A DNA stretch of 64,000 bases, taken from Polyangium jinanense. GTDB taxonomy: Bacteria > Myxococcota > Polyangia > Polyangiales > Polyangiaceae. Shown one piece after another: positions 19,193-29,613 of the stretch. The stretch spans positions 1-64,000 of the forward strand of contig NZ_JAGTJJ010000044.1 in assembly GCF_028435365.1 (NCBI RefSeq). The letters are read 5' to 3'. The stretch's first letter is position 1. Every line of letters begins with the position of its first letter. The notes below the pieces were generated by a model, which saw only the letters and a program-made list of their open reading frames with translations, ran no database searches and was not told where the DNA came from. A program made the position numbers and the translations under genes.

Positions 19193-20721
19193 ACGCGGGG
19201 CTCTTCCTCGGTCTGTCACCGCTGCTCGTCGTCAGCTTTGGCGGCCTGCTCCTCATGGTGGCGGAGGCGTTCTCGAAGCGCCGCGTCGACGAGACGTCGG
19301 ACGATCGCGACGCCGGTCCGTCGTCGGAGCTCTCGCTCGGCACGGCCGTCACGCTCCTCGCGGGCGCGGTGTTCGCCGCGGCGATCTGGTTCGTGGGTCC
19401 GGAGAAGCTCGAGGGCGCGTCGTTGGTCGCGCCCTGGGTGATCGTCGACCGCTTCACCCTGTTCTTCTCGTTCGTGCTTTGCCTCGGCGGCGCGCTCGCC
19501 GCGCTGCTCGCGGGCGGCTACCTGCCGGAGCATCGGCTCGATCGCGGCGAGTTCTACCCCCTCATCATCTTCTCGACCGTGGGCGCGATGATCCTCGCTG
19601 CGGCGGGTGATCTGCTCTCGCTCTTCCTCGGGCTCGAGACGATGTCGCTCGGCGTGTACGCGATGGTCGGCTTCCGCCGCGCCTCGCTGCGCAGCACTGA
19701 GGCCGCGGTGAAGTACTTCCTGCTCGGGTCGTTCGCGGCCGCGCTCCTGCTCTACGGCGGGGCGCTGCTCTACGGCGCGACGGGGCACACGGATCTCGCG
19801 GGCATCCGCGAGGCGATCGCGAACGCGCAGCCGGGCAAGGGCCCGAACTTCGCGCTCGTGATCACGGCGGCGGTGCTCATCATCGTGGGCCTCGCGTTCA
19901 AGGTGAGCGCGGTGCCGTTCCACATGTGGACGCCGGACGCCTACGAGGGCGCGCCGACGCCGACCACGACGTACATGGCCGTGGCCGTGAAGTGCGCGGC
20001 GTTCGCCACGATGCTCCGCGTGCTCATCGGCGCCTTCGGCGAGGGCGGGCTCGAGTCGTGGGCGGCGGGCTGGCCTCCGGTCGTGGCGCTGCTCGCGGTG
20101 CTCACGATGACGGTGGCGAACCTCGTCGCGGGCCAGCAGGAGTCGGTAAAGCGCATGCTCGCGTATTCGAGCATCGCGCACGCGGGGTACGTGCTCGTGG
20201 GTGTCGTCGCGACGATGCGCGCGGGCGGCGACGCGCAGGGCAGCGTGATGTTCTACCTGCTCACGTACACCGTCTCGACCGTCGGCGCGTTCGGCGCGCT
20301 CATCCTGATGGGCAGCCGCGGCGCGGAGGCGGTGAGCTACGAGGACCTCGCGGGCGTGGGCAAGCGGCACCCGGCCGCGGGCTTCGCGTTCTCGCTCTTC
20401 CTGCTCTCGCTCGCGGGCGTGCCTCCGACGGCGGGCTTCTTCGGCAAGCTCTACATTGTCAAGGCGTCGATCGGCGCCGGGCTCTACCCGCTCGCGGTCA
20501 TCCTGCTGCTGAACAGCGTGATCTCCGCGTATTACTACCTGCGCGTGATGGTCTACATGTACATGCGCGAACCCGCGCCCGGCGCGCCTATCGCGAAGCC
20601 GATGCGCTCGGGCTACGTCGCGACGGCGCTCGTCGTCGCTGGCGTGCTCGTGCTCGTGCTCGGCCTGTGGCCGACGACGTCGCTGCAGATCGCGGTCGAG
20701 GCGGCCCTCGCCACGCGCTGA
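19189..20721 (+). CDS. nuoN: NADH-quinone oxidoreductase subunit N
   Basis: NuoN (510 residues) is the third antiporter-like subunit of complex I. The GLETMSLGVYAMVGFRR helix holds the conserved glutamate; AVPFHMWTPDAYEGAPTPTT and RMLAYSSIAHAGYVLVG are typical family segments. It ends the nuo run in this window. The genes for subunits A-D, G, H and I are not here and must lie elsewhere if the enzyme is a complete complex I. Confidence 0.97.
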   Translation: MNAGLFLGLSPLLVVSFGGLLLMVAEAFSKRRVDETSDDRDAGPSSELSLGTAVTLLAGAVFAAAIWFVGPEKLEGASLVAPWVIVDRFTLFFSFVLCLGGALAALLAGGYLPEHRLDRGEFYPLIIFSTVGAMILAAAGDLLSLFLGLETMSLGVYAMVGFRRASLRSTEAAVKYFLLGSFAAALLLYGGALLYGATGHTDLAGIREAIANAQPGKGPNFALVITAAVLIIVGLAFKVSAVPFHMWTPDAYEGAPTPTTTYMAVAVKCAAFATMLRVLIGAFGEGGLESWAAGWPPVVALLAVLTMTVANLVAGQQESVKRMLAYSSIAHAGYVLVGVVATMRAGGDAQGSVMFYLLTYTVSTVGAFGALILMGSRGAEAVSYEDLAGVGKRHPAAGFAFSLFLLSLAGVPPTAGFFGKLYIVKASIGAGLYPLAVILLLNSVISAYYYLRVMVYMYMREPAPGAPIAKPMRSGYVATALVVAGVLVLVLGLWPTTSLQIAVEAALATR

Positions 20722-20780
20722 CGGAGCGGGCCTTTGGGCTCGCTCCGCGTTCCTCGCTTCCCCCCAAAACGGTATCCTTG

Positions 20781-20814
20781 CCCCGGCGACGGCTGTGCCG
20801 CAGCATCGCCGGGG
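20781..20814. terminator. GC-rich stem-loop after nuoN
   Basis: CCCCGGCGA and TCGCCGGGG form perfect 9-bp arms, with a smaller CGGC-tgt-GCCG stem inside. It begins 60 bases after the nuoN stop. No T-run follows, so it may end or stabilise the nuo transcript, or mark the start of the next gene's control region. Confidence 0.4.
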
Positions 20815-20926
20815 GTATGGCAACGAGGTTGACATGATCCGACAACTCGGTTGGCAAGGTTTGCGGCGAGCTCCCTCGAAAAGGCTGCGATCCCGCGCGG
20901 CGCAGGGCTTGCCCCCGTCCGGGGCG

Positions 20927-21892
20927 ATGAACCGAACTTCGATGTCCTGGCTCCTCGTGGTCCCCTGCGTCGCCGCGCTGGGGTGCCAGAACGGCGCCGC
21001 GCCCGCGACCAACGACGCGAAGCCGACGACGAGCGCGCAAGCGGCGGGATCCGCCGCGCCGCAAACCTCGGCGGCGCCCGCGCCGAAGGGACCGATTCTG
21101 AATGGCCTTGGGCGCCCCGACGCGGACATCGCGAAGGTCGTCAACCCGAAGAACGAAGCGCCGTACGAGGGCCCGAAGGCCACGGTGCGCGGCACGGTGC
21201 GCATCAAGGGCGACGCGCCGCCCGCGACGAGCTTCACGTTCCCGGCGGGCAAGTGCGGCGAGGCGGCCGCGACGTACGGAAAACTCTTCCGCGTGGGGCT
21301 CGAGGGCGCGGCGGCCGACGTGCTCGTCGCGGTGACGGGCTACAGTGGGTTGGTCCCGGCACGCGAAGAGGCCGCGAAGATCACCATCCACGGCTGCGCC
21401 TTCTCGCGCCGCACGATGGCGCTCACGTACGGGCAACGCATCGACGTCGCGAACATCGACAAGATCGAGAGCTACATGCCGTACCTCGACGGCGCGCCGA
21501 AGAAGGCGGTGCTCGTGGCCGTGCCCGGCGGCGCGCCGGTGAAGCTCTACGCGTTCGAGCCCGGTCACTACATGCTGCGCGACGAGCTGCCGAACCCGTT
21601 CCTCACGGCGGACGTCTACGTGCTCGCGTACGCGACGCACGCGGTCACGGGCCTCGATGGGCAGTACGAGATCCCCGGTGTTCCGGTGGGCGAGGTGCGC
21701 GTGAGTGCGTTCCTCCCGTCGATCGACAAGGTCGTCGAGCAGCGCGTCACGCTGAAGGAAGGCGACAACACGATCGACCTGAACCTCGAGTTCGACGCGA
21801 AGAAGGACGATCCCGAGGTGAGGAAGAAGGCCGCCGCGGAGAAGAAGGCCGCGGACGGGAAGGTTTCTCCGGACAAGGTCGAGAAGAAGTAG
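20927..21892 (+). CDS. Lipoprotein with carboxypeptidase-regulatory/cupredoxin-like fold
   Basis: The 321-residue product has a signal ending in lipobox AALGC (Cys20), then an Ala/Ser/Pro-rich linker of about 40 residues. The folded part begins with PKATVRGTVRIKGDAPP, and later has TADVYVLAYATHAVTGLDGQ and a segment typical of carboxypeptidase-regulatory-like domains (QYEIPGVPVGEVRVSAFLP). Proteins with this layout are often cupredoxin-like, but the full Cys-His-Met copper site is not seen here. The C-terminus is Lys/Glu/Ala-rich. The ATG at 20927 is chosen because it places the signal peptide correctly; ATG 20942 is possible. It lies just after nuoN, and its stop is two bases from the convergent gene. 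Confidence 0.8.
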   Translation: MNRTSMSWLLVVPCVAALGCQNGAAPATNDAKPTTSAQAAGSAAPQTSAAPAPKGPILNGLGRPDADIAKVVNPKNEAPYEGPKATVRGTVRIKGDAPPATSFTFPAGKCGEAAATYGKLFRVGLEGAAADVLVAVTGYSGLVPAREEAAKITIHGCAFSRRTMALTYGQRIDVANIDKIESYMPYLDGAPKKAVLVAVPGGAPVKLYAFEPGHYMLRDELPNPFLTADVYVLAYATHAVTGLDGQYEIPGVPVGEVRVSAFLPSIDKVVEQRVTLKEGDNTIDLNLEFDAKKDDPEVRKKAAAEKKAADGKVSPDKVEKK

Positions 21893-21894
21893 CG

Positions 21895-23040
21895 CTACGC
21901 GCCCTTGCCCGACGGCGCGAGGAGAGCACGTACGCGCTTGCGTGCGGCTTCGAGCAGCGGATCGGGCGAGGGTGCGTCGGGAGAAACGAAGTCCGAGCCG
22001 GCGAAGGCGCGCGCGGCGTCGCGGCCCGCGCGCCGGCCAAGCAGGTCGGTGAAGAGCAGACGCGCGAGCGGGGAGGGCGCCACGGTGGGCGTGTCCTTCG
22101 GGGCGTCGAGCGCGGACGCGAGAAGGGCCGTATCGCCCGCGAGATCCGCGGCGACGGCGAGCGCGATGCGCGCGGAGCTCGACGAGGGATCGGCGCCGAG
22201 GACGAGCTCGGCCTGGTCACGCGCGAGGCGTGGAAGGCCGAGCGCCGCGGCACGAACAGCGAGCTCGGGCGCGGGCAGGCGCGCGCGACGAGCGGCCTTA
22301 CGCGCGGCGTCGAGGTCGCCGGATCGGAGCGCCGCGTCGACCTCGGCGAGCGGGGCGAGCGCGGGCACCTCGGCAGCGATCCGATCCGCGAGGCGAGGCG
22401 CGCGTTTTCGCAAGGCGCGGGCCGCTCGCTCGGCGGTCACCGCGTCGTGGCGGCGCAAGGCAAGCTCGTACCGAGCGAGCCAGCCCTGCACCGAGGTCGG
22501 TCGCTCGATGACGAGCGCGTCGAGCGTGCGCTCGGCGTCCGCGACGCGACCCGCGCGTTCGAGCAGCGAGGCGTAGAGCAGGACGGCCTCGTCCTGCCCG
22601 GGATCGAGGGCGACGGCGCGGGCGGCATGCTGCAGCGCGTCGGCGACGCGCCCGCTGTCGGCTGCGCAGCGAGCGCGGGCGCGGGCGAGGGGCTCGTACG
22701 TCGGATCGAGCTCCTCGGCGCGGGTGAAGGCTTCGCCGGCGGAGGCACGCGCGTCGGGGAGCGCGCAGGAAGCCGCGCCGAGACGCGTCCAGACCTCGAC
22801 GCTCTTCTCGTCGTGCTCCGTCGCGCCCTTGTAGAGCATGATCGCGAGCGGCAGATCGCCGTGCGCCTCGGCCTCCGCGCCGCGCGCGTAATACGCGTAC
22901 GCCTCGTACGAGATGAACCGCCCTTTCGTGGGCACGCCGTCGATCACGCGGATCACCGTCGGATCGCCGCAACCCGCCACGAGGCCGAGAAGCGTGATCG
23001 TGGCGGTGACGATCGCGGCAGAGCCTCGGCGTCGGCTCAT
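21895..23040 (-). CDS. TPR-repeat lipoprotein
   Basis: The 381-residue protein has a signal ending in lipobox LVAGC (Cys24). The remainder is alpha-helical with tetratricopeptide-like repeats, for example EAYAYYARGAEAEAHGDLPL, EVWTRLGAASCALPDARAS and ALQHAARAVALDPGQDEA. Such repeats usually form protein-binding surfaces; no enzyme motif is seen. Its ATG overlaps the stop of hisC (ATGA), so it is translated from the same transcript. A GTG six bases upstream is an alternative start. The link to histidine or isoprenoid biosynthesis is only by position. Confidence 0.83.
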   Translation of the reverse strand: MSRRRGSAAIVTATITLLGLVAGCGDPTVIRVIDGVPTKGRFISYEAYAYYARGAEAEAHGDLPLAIMLYKGATEHDEKSVEVWTRLGAASCALPDARASAGEAFTRAEELDPTYEPLARARARCAADSGRVADALQHAARAVALDPGQDEAVLLYASLLERAGRVADAERTLDALVIERPTSVQGWLARYELALRRHDAVTAERAARALRKRAPRLADRIAAEVPALAPLAEVDAALRSGDLDAARKAARRARLPAPELAVRAAALGLPRLARDQAELVLGADPSSSSARIALAVAADLAGDTALLASALDAPKDTPTVAPSPLARLLFTDLLGRRAGRDAARAFAGSDFVSPDAPSPDPLLEAARKRVRALLAPSGKGA

Positions 23041-24125
23041 GCCCACCTCGTGATCGCTTCGAGCAGCCGATCGTCCTCTTCACGCGTGCCAATCGTGATG
23101 CGCAGCCGGTTCGCGAGGCGCCCGCCGCGCGCATGAAAGCTCCGCACGAGGATATTGCTCGACGCGAGCCCCTCGAAGACGTCCTTTGCGGGCCGATTCG
23201 TTTCAACCCAAAGGAAATTCGCGTCGCTCGGCGAGACCCCGAAGCCGAGCCGCGCAAGCTCACGCCCGAGCCTCTCGCGCTCCGCGACGACGTGCGCGAC
23301 GACGTGATCGATCTCGGCGCGGAGCTCGCGCAGGACGAGCGTGGCGGCGCGCTGCGAGGGCGCGGGGAGGTTGTAGGGCTGGCGCACCTTGTCGACCTCG
23401 CGGACGAGCTCGGCCGGCCCCACGAGCCATCCGACCCGCAGCGCCGCGAAGCCGATCTTGGAGATCGTGCCGAGCATCGCGACGTTCGCGTAAGCGTGTC
23501 GGAGGTGCGCGATGCTCCCGGGCGCGAACGCGACGTAGGCCTCGTCGAGCACGACGAGCGCGCCTTCGGCAGCCTCGATCACGGCGCGGATCCGATCCTC
23601 CGACATGCGGTTTCCGGTCGGGTTGTTCGGCGTCGCGAGGAAGACAATGTTCGGCTTTCCGGCCTCGATCGCCGCGCGCATCGCGGGGACGTCGAGATCC
23701 CAGCGCTCGTCGAGCGACACCTCGACGACGCGCATCCCGCGGGCCGCCGCGCTGAGCCGGTACATGACGAACGTGGGCGACGGCGTGAGGATCGTCGCCG
23801 CGCCTTCGCTCGCGCGCGGCTGCGAGAGCGTGGTCAAAAGGAGGGCGATCACCTCGTCGGAGCCCGTGCCGACGAGGATCTCGTCGGGCGTCGCGCCCAC
23901 GTGCGTGGCGATCGCCTCGCGCAGCTCGGTCGCCCGCGGATCCGGATACCGCTCGAGCCCGCCCGCCGCGAGCGCCTGCGCCACGGCGGCGCGCGCGTCC
24001 GGCGAGAGCAGGGGCGGGGCCTCGTTGCCGTCGAGCCGGATCTCGTAGTCGCCCGCGTGCGGCACGTAGGCGGCGAGGTCCGCGAGCTCGGGACGGAGGA
24101 GGTGGGCGAAGCGGGGCGCGTTCAT
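23037..24125 (-). CDS. hisC: Histidinol-phosphate aminotransferase family
   Basis: A PLP-dependent fold-type I aminotransferase of 362 residues. HisC converts imidazole-acetol phosphate and glutamate to histidinol phosphate and 2-oxoglutarate. Conserved features are YEIRLDGNEAP near the N-terminus, GTGSDEVI (87-94), TPNNPTGN (165-172), DEAY (194-197), the PLP lysine Lys223 in TISKIGFAALRVGWL, and the C-terminal RITIGTREED. The ATG at 24125 has GAGGTG seven bases upstream. No other histidine gene is adjacent; it sits downstream of mvaA. Related aromatic or threonine-phosphate enzymes share the fold, so substrate is assigned by resemblance. Confidence 0.88.
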   Translation of the reverse strand: MNAPRFAHLLRPELADLAAYVPHAGDYEIRLDGNEAPPLLSPDARAAVAQALAAGGLERYPDPRATELREAIATHVGATPDEILVGTGSDEVIALLLTTLSQPRASEGAATILTPSPTFVMYRLSAAARGMRVVEVSLDERWDLDVPAMRAAIEAGKPNIVFLATPNNPTGNRMSEDRIRAVIEAAEGALVVLDEAYVAFAPGSIAHLRHAYANVAMLGTISKIGFAALRVGWLVGPAELVREVDKVRQPYNLPAPSQRAATLVLRELRAEIDHVVAHVVAERERLGRELARLGFGVSPSDANFLWVETNRPAKDVFEGLASSNILVRSFHARGGRLANRLRITIGTREEDDRLLEAITRWA

Positions 24126-24159
24126 GCGAGGCACCTCGGGATCCACGCGTCGGCGCGAA

Positions 24160-25413
<1,254 letters not shown>

Positions 25414-25531
25414 GGTTGCTCGGGAGGGATAACGCGCCTCCGGGCGCACGTTCTGTGGAGACTCGGCGCAGCGAAGGTGATGAGGCGCGGGAGGATCGGT
25501 GGGAGAGGTCGCGGCGGCTCGCTCGGGTCGT

Positions 25532-26440
25532 TCAACCGACGGAGAGCCCGGGCGGGCCGATCCGCGTGTCCAGCGGCTCGAGATTCCGTGCGGCCGCGCG
25601 GGCGCGGAAGGCTGCGGACGAAGGCGCGCGGCCGACCCAGAGCGCGATGTCGCCGCCGCCGGCGCCGCTCGGCCCGAAGCTCGCGCCTTCAGCCTGCGCG
25701 AACGGACGCAGTTCGGCCACGTCTTCCACCACGATGGGAGCGCCGGCAGCACGACCGAGCTCGGCGAGGGCATCGATCTGCGCCGCGATCGCTTGCACGA
25801 ACCCAGCAGCATCCTGCGCTTCGAGCGCGGCTTGCGCGCCGTCCGCGATCTCGTCGAGCAGGCGCCGATACGTCGCCGGATCCGTCGTGCGTAGGGCCTG
25901 AACCTTCTCGACGAGCGCGCCCGTCGAGGCTGCCGTGGGGCACGCGAAGACTTCGAGGACGACGCCTTCGGGTAGGTGGAACGGCATCACATCGAGCGCG
26001 TGATCCACCGCGATCCGGCACGCGACGATCCCACCGAACACGCTCGAAGCCACGTCGATGCCACTGCCGCGCGGCTGTGCTTTTCGGTGCGCGGCGAGCG
26101 CGAGCGGAAAGACCGCCTTCCGCAGCGCGGCCTCGTCCCCGATCGCCCTTGCGAGGACCGATCCGATCGAGGCGACGAGGATCGCCGCGCTCGAACCGAG
26201 CCCGAGCTTGCGTGTCGTTCCATCGAGCATCGGTGCGCGCAGGGCCGACGCATCGAACGCGGGCGCATGCCCGAGGACGCCTGCATCGATCGCCGCGTGC
26301 ACCTCCTCCGTCACGAGCTCGCTCGTGCGGCTCGCGTCCGCCACCACGTACCGATCGACGGCCGCGACGAGCGCGGGCGCTCCTTCGAGGACGGCGTACG
26401 CCCCCGAGACCACGATCTTGCCGGGCGCCCGCGCGATCAC
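25532..26440 (-). CDS. mvaK2: Phosphomevalonate kinase-like GHMP kinase
   Basis: A GHMP-superfamily kinase of about 302 residues. It begins MIARAPGKIVVSGAYAVLEG, typical of phosphomevalonate kinases. The ATP loop is KLGLGSSAAI and the C-terminal glycine motif is FGPSGAGGGDIALWV. By elimination within the cluster it should phosphorylate mevalonate 5-phosphate to the diphosphate. The GTG start overlaps the stop of mvaD (GTGA). It is shorter than eukaryotic enzymes but near the bacterial size. Confusion with the mevalonate kinase gene is possible, but together the two GHMP kinases and the decarboxylase cover the three steps. Confidence 0.85.
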   Translation of the reverse strand: MIARAPGKIVVSGAYAVLEGAPALVAAVDRYVVADASRTSELVTEEVHAAIDAGVLGHAPAFDASALRAPMLDGTTRKLGLGSSAAILVASIGSVLARAIGDEAALRKAVFPLALAAHRKAQPRGSGIDVASSVFGGIVACRIAVDHALDVMPFHLPEGVVLEVFACPTAASTGALVEKVQALRTTDPATYRRLLDEIADGAQAALEAQDAAGFVQAIAAQIDALAELGRAAGAPIVVEDVAELRPFAQAEGASFGPSGAGGGDIALWVGRAPSSAAFRARAAARNLEPLDTRIGPPGLSVG

Positions 26441-27423
26441 GTTCGATCCAGGAGCCGCGCGCCTTCGCCCGGCGACGCCACGATCGTGCGTTTGACGCCC
26501 GGCACCTCCGCGAGCGCGGCCGTCACGCGCGGCTCGTCCTCCGGCGTCGTCAGAACTTTCACGTGGGGCCCCGCGTCGATCGTCGCGTACGCGACGAGCC
26601 CACGCGCCCTGAGCCTGCGTACCTCTTCGAGCGCCTCCACCGTGCCGCCGGTCCAGTAGAGCAGCCCCGGCCGTGCCGCGATGCTCGTCGCGTGCATGGC
26701 GAGCGCGCTTTCCTCGGCCGCGACGCCAAGCGCTTCGAGATCCCGCCGCAAGATCGCCTCGCGCACGCGCGCGCAGAGCGCGGGCGCGGACTCGACCCAC
26801 GCCGGAAAATACGGGCTCGTACGAACCGTGTGCTCCATGCCGTCCGTCGAGCCCACGGCCTTCGGCCCTTCCCGCGTCACGGCCACGACGACACGCAGCG
26901 GCAAATGCTCCGGCGGCGCGATCGGGATCGCCGCGAGATCACCCTCGCCGGGGCTGCCCACCGGCAGCTCCACGAACCCGCCGAACGCCGAGCGCGCCGC
27001 GGACACCGAGCTCCGCCGCGCGAGATCACTCACCCGCGCCGGATCCGTATCGAGCCCCGCCGCGCCGAGCGCCGCGAGCGCGAGCGCCGAAAAGCCTGAC
27101 GCACTCGACGCGAGCCCCGAGGCCGTGGGGAAATCGTTCCCGCTCTCGACGCGCGCCCGCGCCGTGATCCCCGACGCGCGACGCACCCGATCGAGGAGTT
27201 TTACGACCCGGCCGTACGCGACCTCGCCTGCCGGCGCGCCGCCGAGCAGGAACGTGTCCTCCGCGAGCGCCGGATCGAACGTCACGGTCGTCGTCGTGGC
27301 CATGCCCGCGAGCGTCACCGAGAGGCTCGGGACCGCGGGCTGATTCACGCCGTCCGCTCGTTTGCCCCAGTATTTCGCCAGCGCGATGTTCGGATGCGCC
27401 GTCGCTTTCGCAGCGCGTATCAT
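26437..27423 (-). CDS. mvaD: Diphosphomevalonate decarboxylase
   Basis: MvaD converts mevalonate diphosphate to isopentenyl diphosphate with ATP and loss of CO2. The 328-residue protein starts AHPNIALAKYWGKRA, a family hallmark, and has the phosphate loop FPTASGLASSASGFSALA, the SAFGGFVEL region and the TIDAGPHVKVL segment with the catalytic aspartate. The start codon shares a base with the mevalonate kinase stop (TGATG), and its own stop overlaps the next gene's GTG. Translational coupling along the whole cluster is therefore likely. Confidence 0.95.
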   Translation of the reverse strand: MIRAAKATAHPNIALAKYWGKRADGVNQPAVPSLSVTLAGMATTTTVTFDPALAEDTFLLGGAPAGEVAYGRVVKLLDRVRRASGITARARVESGNDFPTASGLASSASGFSALALAALGAAGLDTDPARVSDLARRSSVSAARSAFGGFVELPVGSPGEGDLAAIPIAPPEHLPLRVVVAVTREGPKAVGSTDGMEHTVRTSPYFPAWVESAPALCARVREAILRRDLEALGVAAEESALAMHATSIAARPGLLYWTGGTVEALEEVRRLRARGLVAYATIDAGPHVKVLTTPEDEPRVTAALAEVPGVKRTIVASPGEGARLLDRT

Positions 27424-28460
27424 CACGACAAACCTCCTTCGGCACCTAGCGTCTCCGCGCGCCTTCCCGCGCCGATCCGCGCGCAAAACCCTTCGTAGTG
27501 GCCCTCGGCGCTCCGCCAGGCGTCGAGGATCCGCGCGGCGCTCTCGGCCTCGCGTTCTTCGTCCCTCGTGCCGTCGCTCCGGAACGACGGCGGCACGAGC
27601 GCGATCACGCACCCGCCTCCGCCGCCGCCCGTGAGCTTCGCGCCGAGCGCGCCCGCCGACCGCGCGAGTGCGCAGAGCTCCTCGATCTCGCTCGTCGAGA
27701 CGAACAGACCGGAGAGCACGAGCTGGTTCATGTTCATGAGATCGCCGAGCGCGCGCTGATCGCCGGCCTCGATGGCGAGCACGGCGTTGCCGACAATCGA
27801 CGTCACCGCATCGATCGAGCGCTTCACGAGCGCGGGATCCTTCGTGTGTTGCGAGGCGATGAGCTCGACCGTCGTCCGCGTCGACGAGGGATGCCCCGTG
27901 GATCCCACGCACAAGACGAGATCCTGGCGCGGCGTGATCGGCCGCGCGCCCTCCGCCCGCGTGAACCGGAAGATGCCGCCTCGGGCCGCGGCCGTCGCGT
28001 CGATCCCGGAGGGGTTGCCGTGAAAGATCCGCTCCCATGCAGCCGCGCGCGCGAGCACGCGGGCCTCGATCGCCGCATCTTCCTCGGGCCTGGCTTCGTC
28101 CCCGCGCACGAGCGTCTCCGCCGCGCGCGCGATCGACACGGCCAGCGCAGCCGAGCTGCCCAGGCCTCCGCCCGGCGGCAGATCACACCGCGCCTCGACG
28201 CGCACGGGCGGGATCGCGGGAGCGACCTCCAGCAGCGCGGCGAACGCTCGCCCGAGATCGTTCGAGGACGAAGCATCCGCGACGACCGATCCGTCTCCGA
28301 GCTTCAACGTGCTCGGCCCGCCCGGCAGGCGCGTCACGACGGCGCGCGCCCCGCGATCGAGGCCGGCTGCGATCGCGGGCGATCCGTACACGACCGCGTG
28401 CTCGCCGAACAGGATCACCTTCCCCGACGCGGATCCCTCGGCGCTCCCCTTGCCCGTCAC
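27423..28460 (-). CDS. mvaK1: Mevalonate kinase
   Basis: A GHMP kinase of 345 residues that should phosphorylate mevalonate at the 5-position. Motifs in order are GKVILFGEHAVVYGSPAIA (N-terminal), PPGGGLGSSAALAVSIARA (ATP loop), HGNPSGIDATAAARGG (with the catalytic aspartate) and KLTGGGGGGCVIALVP near the C-terminus. No ATG fits; the GTG at 28460 overlaps the stop of the prenyl synthase gene upstream (GTGA). The first ten residues of the predicted start (MTGKGSAEGS) are atypical but needed for that overlap. The enzyme acts in the cytoplasm. Confidence 0.94.
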   Translation of the reverse strand: MTGKGSAEGSASGKVILFGEHAVVYGSPAIAAGLDRGARAVVTRLPGGPSTLKLGDGSVVADASSSNDLGRAFAALLEVAPAIPPVRVEARCDLPPGGGLGSSAALAVSIARAAETLVRGDEARPEEDAAIEARVLARAAAWERIFHGNPSGIDATAAARGGIFRFTRAEGARPITPRQDLVLCVGSTGHPSSTRTTVELIASQHTKDPALVKRSIDAVTSIVGNAVLAIEAGDQRALGDLMNMNQLVLSGLFVSTSEIEELCALARSAGALGAKLTGGGGGGCVIALVPPSFRSDGTRDEEREAESAARILDAWRSAEGHYEGFCARIGAGRRAETLGAEGGLS

Positions 28461-29560
28461 GATCGCGCCTCCGGCGCTGCCGGACGCACCCGCAGCGCGT
28501 CCACCACGCCGACGAGGATCGAGCGCGCCGCGGCCGACACCGGCATCGACGCGAGCTCCTTCGCAGCGGCCTCGCAGAGCGCTTGCTGCCGCTCCTCCAC
28601 GGCTCGACGCGCGCCGGACGTCACGAGCGCCCGCGTCGCCGCCGCGATCGCCGCCGCGTCCGCGTCCGCGCGCCCGTGCGCTCGCGAAAGCGCGCGACGC
28701 TCCTCCTCGTTCGCCAGCCGCTCGGCCTCGGCCACGAGGCTCGTGCGTTTGCCCGCCACGATGTCGTTTCCCACGGGTTTGCCCGTCTCCGCGTGATCGC
28801 CGAACGTCCCGATGAGGTCGTCGCGGAGCTGGAACGCGACCCCGAGCGGCGCGGCGAAGCGCGCGAGCGCGGCGTGGAGCGCCGGCGATCCGCCCGCGAG
28901 CGCCGCCCCGATGCTGAGCGGCCCGCGCATCGTGTAGCTGCCGGTCTTGAGGTCGTGCATCGCCTCCACGTCCTCGGCCTTGCCGAGCACGTCCATCTGC
29001 TGGCCGAGCACCACGTCCTCGTGGATCCGCATGAACACCTGCATCACCTCGAGCCGCCGCTCCGCCGAGAGTCCCGTGATCGACAGGAGCGTCTCCACCG
29101 CGAGCCCCCACGTCATGTCGCTCGCGAGAATCGCCGCCGTCGCGCCGATGTGCTCGCCGCCGAGCTCCTTGGCGAGCGCCGCGTGCACGCTTGGGCCGCC
29201 GCGCCGCGTGGGATCTCCATCCATCCAGTCGTCCTGGATGAGCAGATAGCTCTGCAGGAGCTCGAACGAGACGCCTGCGTCGATCGCCGGCTCGAGCGTG
29301 CGTTCGCCACCACCGGCGGCGATCCAGCCGGCGGCGATGAGCCCCGCGCGCACGCGTTTGCCGCCGCGCAGCGAGAGGTCCCGCGCCGCTTCGAGCATCG
29401 CGGCGATCGCGGGCCCGTACGTACGCGCCCGCGTGATCTTCTCATCGAACCGCACGGCGATGCGGCGCTCGATCTCGGGCTTGATCTGCTTGAGCAGCGC
29501 GAGGAACGCGTTCCCGTTCGTGACGGGCTCGGCCGTCGCCGAGGAGAGGCCTTGGTTCAT
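28457..29560 (-). CDS. Trans-isoprenyl diphosphate synthase (FPP/GGPP type)
   Basis: A head-to-tail prenyltransferase of 367 residues that condenses isopentenyl diphosphate with allylic diphosphates. The first aspartate motif is DDWMD (110-114). The second reads RDDLIG (about 246-251), in the DDxxG form seen in several bacterial geranylgeranyl diphosphate synthases, followed by FGDHAETGKPVGNDI. GGKRVRAGL (66-74) is the conserved substrate-binding region. Chain length cannot be read safely from this. The start is ATG 29560; a longer reading upstream adds a non-homologous stretch. It heads the mevalonate genes and uses their product. Confidence 0.92.
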   Translation of the reverse strand: MNQGLSSATAEPVTNGNAFLALLKQIKPEIERRIAVRFDEKITRARTYGPAIAAMLEAARDLSLRGGKRVRAGLIAAGWIAAGGGERTLEPAIDAGVSFELLQSYLLIQDDWMDGDPTRRGGPSVHAALAKELGGEHIGATAAILASDMTWGLAVETLLSITGLSAERRLEVMQVFMRIHEDVVLGQQMDVLGKAEDVEAMHDLKTGSYTMRGPLSIGAALAGGSPALHAALARFAAPLGVAFQLRDDLIGTFGDHAETGKPVGNDIVAGKRTSLVAEAERLANEEERRALSRAHGRADADAAAIAAATRALVTSGARRAVEERQQALCEAAAKELASMPVSAAARSILVGVVDALRVRPAAPEARS

Positions 29561-29613
29561 AGGGCGCGCGAGCGTAGGAGCCGCGCACGGGTCGGTCAAA
29601 TGGCCCCGGCGCA

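Noticed and set aside
26437..28038. A long minus-strand open frame that extends mvaD upstream across mevalonate kinase
   Set aside because: The extra 200 residues are an out-of-phase reading of mvaK1. MvaD begins at MIRAAKATAHPN.
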